A DNA stretch of 12,259 nucleotides from Smittium mucronatum (Eukaryota > Kickxellomycota > Harpellomycetes > Harpellales > Legeriomycetaceae): assembly GCA_001953115.1 (NCBI GenBank), contig LSSL01002087.1:1-12259 (forward strand), written 5' to 3'. The notes beneath the pieces were generated by a model that searched no databases, was not told where the DNA came from, and saw only the letters and a list, made by a program, of their open reading frames with translations. Shown piece after piece: positions 1 to 8,200 of the stretch; position 1 is the stretch's first letter; every line of letters starts with the position of its first letter. The position numbers and the translations under genes were made by a program.

Positions 1-1480
1 TAGTGATTCTTGGAACATAGTTAGCGATCAATTTCTTTATTTCAAAAAAAAAATTCTGCGTTTTCAAGAATACCATATATCTTTTTGAAAATCCAAAGTA
101 AAGACTCATATTTATAGTTTTTTAATAAAACTAGAGTTATGAATTTAGATTTATTTTAATTATTTCTAATATCAACTAAAAAAAAACAGGGAGGCCCACA
201 TATTTTAATTGTTAATTAGGATCAAAATAATATTTATTGAACCGATAAATCTACTCAAGATATTTCTTGGGCTTATAGAAATTTTTTACTTGTACTCGAA
301 TATGTTTTCGTTAAAAATCAAATCTGTTCTTAATTTTGAATTTACTTATTCAATACACAAATCCCTATAGTTCAAAAAAAAAGATAAAAATCTATGTTTT
401 TTTGACTTTTTATTGAGCTATGATACGGAGAAATACACGCTTTTACATTAAGCTTAGATCCGTTGATCAAACGGTGTTTTCTTAACTTTCCATCGATTTT
501 GTGAATAATTAATATATCCCTGAAGTTTTCTTATTGAGGCACACTGGGTTTTTTATTTTTAAAAAAGCGCGGCTATTTTTCAGAAAGCATAAATCTTGAA
601 TAATTCAATTCAATTGTAATTTCATTTTTTAATTATCTCTTTATATTTAAATTTTATTACGCTCTTGTAAAAATTATAAATAGTTATGTATTTTTTCAAA
701 TTATTAGTTTTTTTAATAATAAAATTCACCAATCTCTTCAATTAAATCATTTTCAATTTTCCCCTCTGTTAAAACCTAAATATTTCAATCCCAATTTTTA
801 TTAGATTTTTATTTTTTTGAATATTATGCTATAGAGGTTTATAAATTAAGTATAAAGGAACATTGGTACATTTCTATACAAACTAATGTTCAATTTATTT
901 ATAAAACTATTAAAAAAAGAAAGGCTGGAGGTTTTTCTTAAAATGTCGTGCTATGAAAATTATTGAAATTCTGATAGGCTAAAATATAATTAAGTAAAAA
1001 AGATCAATAAATAGACAAAAACAACGGTTTGTTTTCGATAAATTTTTTTTGCAGAATATTACCGAAAAATGCGGTTGGAAATAACTGGTAATTTTTTTTT
1101 TATTTGTTCTCGAGTTCAAGTTTTATTTTACAATTAGCTTTTAACATTATTAGATTCTGTGTAGAAAATTTTTTTAGCCATTTTTAATTACACCGAAGGA
1201 ACTATTAATAATTTATGGTAAAAGTAGTATATCAATTTTTTTTTTTTTTGAAAAATAAAAAAAGGATTAAAAGACTTATTTATGCTAATAAAACTCCGCC
1301 CCCCCTCCCTATATATATATATATATATATTTAGTAGATTTACTTTATTTTAACAATAATGAGTTGTTTTATTTGGATTTTTTTTGTACTACAGAATTTT
1401 ATTGAAACATAACGTCATTAAAAACTATACTAAAAAAATATGAAAAAAAGAAAAAGACGTATAGAAAAAACTACTACCTT
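1..1480. other. AT-rich intergenic spacer, no gene seen
   Basis: This stretch is very AT-rich, with many A and T homopolymer runs, including a long T run near 1236-1250. Stops are dense in the frames I read and I recognised no protein motif or RNA gene. The only distinct items are the C-rich tract and TA microsatellite listed separately. It is most likely intergenic DNA, possibly including old transposon debris too decayed to read by eye. Confidence 0.7.
1296..1331. repeat. C-rich tract followed by (TA)n microsatellite
   Basis: A C-rich run with few interruptions (about 1296-1309) leads directly into about ten TA units (1310-1330). The C tract stands out in a sequence that is otherwise close to 80% AT. 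This is a simple-sequence repeat; no function is implied by the sequence. Confidence 0.85.
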
Positions 1481-1488
1481 AACTACAA

Positions 1489-1961
1489 TAAGCTCCTTTG
1501 TCGGACTACCGGCTGCATACCTACGGGAAAAGAGTGCGATATTCCAACCGTGAGACCCCCCCCCCCTGGCATTGCTTCAGGTAGGTGTATGGCTGAGGTT
1601 ACATGCATTTAAGAATTAATCTCTTTGTCAATGAACAATAATTCATTAAAGCTACTGAGCCCCTAGACAGAGCCTACTTCTAACAGGATTAATAAAATTA
1701 GGCTCCTACCTAAGCGTGGGTTTCGTCAATGTGGCTTTCCTAAAAATAGCTTTTAGACGCCGAGATCCATCTGAATGTCGAACACTGGACTTGTGCACTA
1801 GACTATGTATCAGCTGAGCTAAACGATCAGTTCCTCATATTTCGAGATGGTCTTCCTCTGGAATCTCTGTGCGCTTTCTTCACTACTCTCATCAAAGAAT
1901 AGTACAGAGCTGTGTGAAATTACAGTTTAGTGTACTTCAAAAAGTAAAATATTAAGCTCCT
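1489..1961 (-). mobile_element. Possible SINE-like insertion with 9-bp flanking direct repeat
   Basis: The block 1498-1952 is visibly richer in G and C than the roughly 80% AT sequence on both sides, and it includes an 11-base C run at 1556-1566. It is bounded by two identical 9-bp copies of TAAGCTCCT at 1489-1497 and 1953-1961, which could be a target-site duplication. On the minus strand it contains a tRNA-like stretch with an A-box-like and a B-box-like element, the internal RNA polymerase III promoter of tRNA-derived SINEs. Against this, the tRNA-like part lies inside the block rather than at its end, and a related GGCTCCT motif also occurs at 1701, so the flanking repeat may be coincidental. 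No transposase or reverse transcriptase is encoded. An old non-coding RNA gene or a segment of another repeat family is also possible. Confidence 0.3.
1764..1828 (-). other. Degenerate tRNA-like sequence (A-box and B-box like)
   Basis: Read on the minus strand, the sequence starts GATCGTT and continues TAGCTCAGCTG, a near-perfect match to the tRNA A box (D-arm region). Some 40 nt on is GTTCGACAT, close to the B box (T-loop, GTTCGA core). The ends GATC (1825-1828) and GATC (1764-1767) could pair as a short acceptor stem. The A-to-B spacing is about 6-7 nt shorter than in a normal tRNA, the T stem pairs poorly, and I see no convincing anticodon arm. It is therefore more likely a tRNA pseudogene or the promoter head of a tRNA-derived SINE than a working tRNA. 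Confidence 0.35.
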
Positions 1962-2934
1962 AAAAGACGGAAAGGAATTTCTCACTTGGGGGTCTTATTT
2001 TGATTTGTGAGGCGAAATGGAGTTATAAATGACGATCGTGGTTTGGAATTAAATAAATATTCCAAAGTTTTTAACTAGATCAGGGTTTTTTCGCGATAGA
2101 AATTACAATATGACCCATGGTTTACACGAATTTTTCCAAAATTATTATCTTAGGGGTTCATTTAACAATTAAAAAATACCTCATAAAATTTGAATATGAC
2201 ATTAACGTTAAAAAAAAAAACCATTTCTTTGAAAAAAAACAAATTTATAAATAAATAATTTTCTGGGATGAAGAACCAAAAAATAATTTAATTCCACTTC
2301 ATAAAGTGAGATTTTATAGTAATCTGTTGTTTTCTACATGTACAAAATTTAATTTATAAAATAAATATATTTTATCTTTTCATGCAAGAATTTAATTAAA
2401 TTCTTTGCAGAAAAAAAATCTTTTTTGTTATTATTGAATATTCCAAATTTATTTCTACTCCCAGGATACTTTAAAGACAAGTAAGTTAATAACAAAAAAA
2501 ATACAAAATTTGAATTTATGTACTTTTTTGGATTATTTAGAATCAAATATATTAATTATATAATCTTGGAAAGGAATAACTCTGGGGATAAAATTTGGTG
2601 TAGTAAAAATCTTCAGAAACCAAAAAAAAAGCTTTTAGTGGAATGATTGTAAAATAAAATTTTTTAAAACGTATTTCCAGAGATTTTTACTTTTTTTTTT
2701 TGACAATGACTAAAATGGCGAAATATTGCTCCACTCTAAAGTTATTACAATTAATATGTGTTTTTTGCATTTCATATATTTAACACCAAAACGTGCGTGT
2801 TATCAAATCACATCTCCATTTTTTTTCTCGTGAAAATTTTATAAATTCACAGATATTGATTTTGCCGAATTCTAAGACTAATAAACTTACTTTTATTTGG
2901 ATTTTATGGTTTCAAAAACAATCGAAAAATACAG
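1962..2934. other. AT-rich spacer, no gene seen
   Basis: The sequence returns to high AT with frequent A and T runs and stops in the frames examined. A 65-codon minus-strand frame at 2349-2546 is low-complexity Asn/Lys/Phe-rich and looks like chance in AT-rich DNA. If the downstream Ty3/gypsy relic was once full length, its more N-terminal coding part should lie here, but I could not recognise it. Confidence 0.6.
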
Positions 2935-3669
2935 TACAAGAATGAAAGTCTCAATTAGTTCTCTAAAACTATTTATAAAAGCCTAATTATTGAAATTATC
3001 TATAAGAATTTTATGAGTCACAGAAATTTTAGCCTTTTTTTTGGAAAAATGTAGTTAAAAATATACCTAAGCACGAGTAATCATGAGAGCAATAGTAACA
3101 AAATATGATATATAAAAACTAGTAGTGGAACTCTGAAAGAATATGCGCAAGAATGATTTTAAATAAAAGATGTGAAACAATTTATAGAAATACATCAATT
3201 TATGCTTACATTTATAAATGAAGATAAACAGAATTCCAATCGAAACTTATTGGAAACTAATTAGTAAAAATGTTGCCAGCTATTGTTAAGAGTCATGAGA
3301 AAGCTCAAAAATATCTACATATTCAAGAACTAGTAATTTGAGTTTTAAAGAAAGCCCTGGTTTTTGCCTGTTAAAGCAAAACCATTCACAAACATATCAA
3401 TGGCATTTATTCAATTCAAGACATTTATGAGTCATAGTTGTCATTAATATCAGACTGACGCAAATATACCAAAAATATTTTGGGTAGCAATCTACTGGCT
3501 AGTTTTCTGAGAATCCAGAACAATACCTATCTATATCTATTGGCCATCTAACCCAGACATATTTCAGCTTTCAAATTTGCCATTGATTACTAGAATCTGG
3601 TACTACGAGTTGGCCTATTGTAGATCTGAACTTGGTTTAGGAATAATGCCTTGTGTTTCTGACAATTAA
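2935..3669 (+). pseudogene. Decayed Ty3/gypsy-type retrotransposon pol (RT-RNase H) relic
   Basis: One plus-strand frame (codons starting at 2935, 2938 and so on) shows successive landmarks of Ty3/gypsy Pol despite about a dozen stops. YKNE (2935-2946) sits where the reverse transcriptase YxDD motif belongs, followed by FSKT (2959-2970), which commonly follows YxDD in this family. FFGK..LK.YL (3037-3069) resembles the segment ending in the YLG motif. KDVKQF....QF...FI (3166-3216) resembles the conserved connection segment usually written K.v..FLG..nyYR.FI. WVAIYW (3481-3498) fits the RNase H LAIvWAl segment. R.W.YELAY (3592-3618) fits RW..eL.eYdf. The gap between the FLG-like and LAI-like points is 102 codons, against about 108 in the family. 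In-frame stops include 2956, 3052, 3106, 3154, 3160, 3262, 3445, 3508 and 3667, so it cannot be functional. A frameshift near 3265-3330 is likely. The match is by eye to remembered family patterns; no long terminal repeats were found. Confidence 0.5.
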
Positions 3670-4304
3670 ATATTGACTTGCGAGATACCCAAACCGTTTT
3701 TGGGATAATGGAATCCATACATATATAAAGAACGGGAACTGATAGGGTGAATGGTGCACTAAAAACAAGACTACAGATCCAATTCGATTGTAATGTTTAT
3801 TTTATCTATTATTGAAGGAAACACGCCAGTGATATTAGTAAGTCAGAAAACTGACACATATTTATTATGTAATCACGTGCAAATACAATTGGAGAAAATA
3901 TTGTCCAACGGTTGGTTTTCGATCAACGGCCTATAAAGGTGTGAGAAATATTCACTTTCCGAGCAAATTGTTGAAATACTGAAACCACACTCGATATTAT
4001 AATTGGCTAATAAATGACATGATAAGCGGATTGTTAAAGAGATTCGCCATACATAAAGGCATTTAGAAATTACGAAAATACACATTCATTAGACAGGGTT
4101 ATTGGCTAGCATATATTGACACATCTATTAAAAGCCTTCATTGAAATAAAGTATATCTATTGGATAAATTTTACTATATTTCTTACATTTAATAGGGTAA
4201 ATATATGTGCATATATTTTCCACCAGTGATAAGTGCAAAAAAGAATCTAGAGAGCGAAATTTAGAAACAACAGGCAAACAATCAAAAGATTACTTCTTCT
4301 ATGG
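3670..4304 (+). other. Possible integrase end of the retrotransposon relic; otherwise no gene
   Basis: The same frame continues with isolated weak similarity to the integrase zinc-binding region of gypsy elements, such as KT..YL..N (3847-3873) followed by QLEKILSNG (3883-3909), where the family has KT......Y.W..M..D.E.yV..C. Stops interrupt it repeatedly and spacing is shorter than normal, so this part is tentative. The 70-codon minus-strand frame at 3873-4085 has no recognisable motif and is probably a shadow. Nothing else was recognised. Confidence 0.25.
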
Positions 4305-4496
4305 TGAGTTTTTTAGTCTCTAAATAGAAAATTTTTTCATAATACTCCCAATTTAAAATCTCTGCGCATTACTGTGCATTTATTTTTAGTCTCCCAGATC
4401 CTAGTCTCCTTATTATAGGCACTTTCATTTATTCCCCAAAACAAGCCTCCTCGCAATCGAAAGAATAGGCCTATTTTGGGTTGGAGAGAAATAGGG

Positions 4497-4504
4497 TATA
4501 TAAG
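4497..4504 (+). promoter_or_regulatory. TATA-box candidate for the kinase gene
   Basis: TATATAAG matches the TATA-box consensus and lies at the start of the ATG-depleted, pyrimidine-rich region that leads into the kinase gene. If used, transcription would begin near 4525 and give a leader of about 770 nt. In DNA this rich in AT such matches also arise by chance; another TATATAAAG occurs at 3722-3730 inside the retrotransposon relic. Confidence 0.25.
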
Positions 4505-4771
4505 TCGTACATTAACTTTACACAATATCAGAAAGTTCCTCAATATCTTAGTCTTGGGTTTCTTCGATTCTGTATTTAGTACAAGTATTTTCCAAAATAT
4601 ATCAAACACTCAAATACAACTGCTCTCCAGTATTCTTCAATCCAACTCAAAATTTCAATTTATTCCACGATCTTTTCGCAATTATCCTTCTGTCCCCAAA
4701 ATATTCTCTTTCTTTCTACCCGAAACTATTGCTTCTCATAAAGAACTTTGTTTTTTAACTTTAGTTCTCAG

Positions 4772-4810
4772 ATGTTTTGGTACTTTATTTTTACCAATTT
4801 TACATTTTAA
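4772..4810 (+). other. Upstream ORF 1 (12 codons)
   Basis: An ATG followed by 11 sense codons and TAA (MFWYFIFTNFTF). The start context is weak, with C at -3. It matters only if transcription starts upstream of it. Confidence 0.25.
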
Positions 4811-4877
4811 GAGGTTTTTGTAGAATAATTGTGATAGATTTTTTCATTAAATCTCACTATTTTTATTTAATATAAAA

Positions 4878-4907
4878 ATGGTCATTGATCTATATTCCCT
4901 CTTTTAA
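4878..4907 (+). promoter_or_regulatory. Upstream ORF 2 (9 codons) in strong start context
   Basis: ATG in the context AAAATGG, with A at -3 and G at +4, opens a nine-residue frame, MVIDLYSLF, ending in TAA. It is the last ATG before the kinase start codon 390 nt downstream. A well-placed short frame like this commonly lowers translation of the main frame and lets ribosomes reinitiate downstream. That role here is inference and depends on the leader being transcribed through this point. Confidence 0.35.
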
Positions 4908-5129
4908 AAAACGCCTATCGATTTGCCTCAAACATTCTTATCTCGTTTATTTTTACATCCCATTTTATTAAATCTCTCCTCTTTGCTTCATTTAAAAAAC
5001 TAGTATTTTAATCCTTTTTTCTTAAAGGAAATTTACTGAAGTTTTTTTGAATTCTTTTTCTCACCTCGACTTATCTTTGCATCCAAAATTGCTGCTTCAA
5101 TTCATCTCAACTTCATCCTTATCTATAAT

Positions 5130-5190
5130 TGAAAAAAAAACAACAAAAAACCAAAAACTGTACAAAAAATCAAAAAATCAAAAAACCTAA
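5130..5190 (+). repeat. A-rich leader segment with AAAAAATC tandem repeat
   Basis: The segment is nearly all A with scattered C, and includes about three tandem units of an 8-nt AAAAAATC-type repeat at 5163-5186. A-rich leaders close to the start codon are common in fungal mRNAs and can bind poly(A)-binding protein; whether this one does is unknown. Confidence 0.5.
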
Positions 5191-5297
5191 TAAAATATTC
5201 TTTGCTCAAAACCAAAACTAATTTCTTTTGAGAAATTTTTTTAGAGATTTATTCCTTGATAATCTGAACAACTAAAAATCTATTTTTTTTTTTTACC

Positions 5298-8200
5298 ATG
5301 GAGCATTTTCAGAACTCTAACGCCCCTAAACCCAATTTCCCTTCTAGCAACTCAAATGAAATCCATAATGATTTTCACTTTCAAGATTTCCGTAAAAATT
5401 CTGACTTTGAAAACTATAGAATTGATGCTACTTCTATGACCCTTGATTTAAACTCCAATAATCAATTTGATCCTCAATTTCATAAAAAAAATTTTGAAAA
5501 CATCATTTTGAAAGATAATAGTGGGAGGTTTAATTCTTCTCTGAATGACATTTCTCAAAAAGGTTTTACATTTAATCCGGATATCATTCATAATGTTCAC
5601 TCTGGTTTTATATCTTCAAACTTAAATTTCACTAATCCTGGAATGAATACGACCGATTTCATACCCTCAGAGTCCAAAAATGCTCACAATTCGTATAACT
5701 TTAATTACCAAAACTCAAACCGTCAAAATGTAATCACATGTCCTTCAAGAATAACTAATTCTGATTTTGATCCTCAATCTCGTTCTAACATTGGTTTTGA
5801 TGGATCATACGGAAAATCTGTAAATACTGTTAGCCACTCTGAAAAATTTCCTTTCGGTTATGCCAGCAATAATAGTATTTCAGAGCTTAATAGAGATTCA
5901 TTAAGTGTAGAAAAAGACGTTTTAACACATAACAATCAACTCCAAAATAAAAATAGTGGGAACTGGAGTATATTTCAAAATATCTCTTCAAACCAAAAGG
6001 TGGACACATCTTTTAGGAATAATACTACTTTTCTTGACCATAGCATTCCTATATCTAGAAATTATAAGGATTCTTTCGAGTCAAATTATAAATTTAAAAC
6101 TAACAAACTCTCTCCTTCCTTTGATTCCAGATCTCAAAACTTGTCTAATCGCTCTTCCTATATTTCTGCAAACAATCATCTTAAAAACCTAGATTCTAAT
6201 TCTTTTATAAGCAGCATACCTTTACTTGACCAGTACAAAAATGGCTCTGGATATGCCGATGATAATTTTCTTAGCCCTAGAATTCATACCAGAAATAATT
6301 CCTCATATAACAATTTTAACAGTTTAGAGACAGCAAAGAACTTTAACCAACTAGGATCCATAAACTTCTCGTCTAATTCCAATTTTCCTGAAGCTGGATC
6401 CAACCTGAATTACATTCCAATTTCTTCAAATTCAAATAACTCTTTTCCTTTGAACTCTAACATTGATAACCATTATATATCACATAGCATGAACAATGAT
6501 TACACCCAAAATGTTCCTAAAATAGGTAATTTTTATCTACATTTCTAATTTGATATTTTTTTTTGATGTTTGGGAAATATTTTATCTCCAACTGCAGTAA
6601 AAAATTTAAATACTAGCATTGTATACTCTAACCTTGGAATTTATTAACTTGATTTATAGATAAAATAGCTGGTGTTTCCAATCCCCATTCTAAACATAGC
6701 ATTAAACAAAACGTTTATGACTTTAAAGACTCACGTGTTGATTTCATCGACTGTCTACCATCTAATCAAGTCAACGAAACCAATTGCACTCAATATCTGA
6801 GTCATAACTCCAATATTAACGACCTGAAATCTAACCAAAAAAACATCAACTTTCAGAATCTTAATCCCTCATTTATATACCCTTTAAAATCAAACTATTC
6901 TCAAAATTCTTATAGTAACCAATTGGAATTTACAGATAATCCTATTTACAACAGTAATCAAATCAATTCTGGGTCTAAGCTTTCCAAGGGATCTTATACT
7001 CTGCCTGTTGATCTAAATATTAACAGTTATAATTACATCCCCTCAGTCTTGGAAATGAATAACCCAAGCTCTAGCAATGAAAATTTCAATTTGGTGACTG
7101 ATTACACTTCAACACTTGACAACTCGAATATCCTACCAAGGGATATATCTTTATATCCAGATTATCAACCCAAATTCAACAATATCCCAAATTTTATGAG
7201 AACATTTCTCAATCCTAATCTTCTGAATTCCAAAAATACCAATATCGGGGGATCTAAAACAACATCTGGTATGAAAATTGAATCCGAAGATTTGAAAACT
7301 TTTCACTCATATCCCATTAATTCAAATATCCCTGAAAATATTTTAAATTACTCTCACTCTCTAGATTATAATACCAACCCAGAATCGGCAAATGGAAGCC
7401 AAACTAACTTTCAAGTGTCCAATTCTATACAGCCTAATATGGAATTTCAGGTCACGGATTCGTCCCTACTGCCAATTTTTAACTTCACCACTAATCTAGT
7501 TCCATTTTATAGATCAATTGACCCTGTCTTTGAATTCGTTCCATTTTCTCTCCCTAGAAGATCCTTAACGATTCCTAAACTTGGTGTTTTAAATGACGGT
7601 TATGACAACGAACATTCCGATTATATCATGTTTGTAAATGACATAATAGGCGAAAAAGAAGGTCATCAGTATGTTATTCTCGAGTCATTAGGGAGTGGAA
7701 CATTTGGTCAAGTGGCTAAGTGTCGTCATATATCTTCTGGTAAATTATTCGCAGTCAAAGTTGTTAAAAACAACCCTGCCTATTATAATCAGAGTATGAT
7801 GGAGGTTCATGTTTTGAATGAGCTCAAAAACACATTGGATCCTAGCAACATGCATCATTTTGTGCAAATACATGAACACTTTCTTTTTAGGAATCATCTG
7901 GTCATTGTTAACGAGCTTCTTTCAATGAATGTTTATGAGATGATTAAACAGAATAATTACGTAGGTTTGTCTACTAAGTCTATTAAAATGCTTTCATCAC
8001 AGCTTTTAGATTCTTTAATAATTTTGAAGAAGGCTAAAATCATCCATTGCGATTTAAAACCCGAAAACATTATGCTAAAGGATAAAGACTCCTTTGAACT
8101 CAAAGTGATAGATTTTGGTTCTGCTTGCTATGAGGACCAGTCTGTATTCACTTACATTCAATCGAGATTTTACAGGTCTCCTGAAGTGATTTTAGGACTA

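Larger units (their letters stand above)
4505..5297 (+). other. Promoter and long ATG-poor 5' leader of the kinase gene
   Basis: The plus strand is rich in T and C with short pyrimidine runs, then changes to an A-rich segment (about 5130-5215) and finally a run of 12 T directly before the start codon. Only two ATGs occur here (4772 and 4878), both opening very short reading frames, and none occurs from 4881 to 5297. That depletion is what selection on a scanned 5' untranslated region would produce. An open frame of 115 codons at 4476-4823 begins with TTG, has no recognisable motif and is probably chance in pyrimidine-rich DNA. The exact transcription start cannot be read from sequence alone. 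Confidence 0.5.

Noticed and set aside
1764..1828. Functional tRNA gene on the minus strand
   Set aside because: The A-box to B-box spacing is too short, T-stem pairing is poor and no anticodon arm can be drawn with confidence.
2349..2546. 65-codon minus-strand open frame
   Set aside because: Asn/Lys/Phe-rich low-complexity translation expected by chance in AT-rich DNA; no motif.
3541..3558. WPSNPD read as the WP..SPDLNPIE motif of a Tc1/mariner transposase
   Set aside because: Only a few residues match and the following residues do not. The surrounding frame fits gypsy RNase H landmarks better.
3873..4085. 70-codon minus-strand open frame
   Set aside because: No motif or family recognised; it runs antisense to the probable retrotransposon relic and is most likely a shadow.
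4301..4310. ATG immediately followed by GTGAGT, suggesting a first mini-exon and a 5' UTR intron
   Set aside because: The donor sequence is good, but I found no acceptor before 5298 that gives a compelling structure, and the downstream ATG has its own strong context and upstream in-frame stop.
4476..4823. 115-codon plus-strand open frame upstream of the kinase
   Set aside because: It begins with TTG rather than ATG, lies in pyrimidine-rich DNA where stops are scarce, has no recognisable motif, and overlaps an equally featureless minus-strand frame at 4337-4609.
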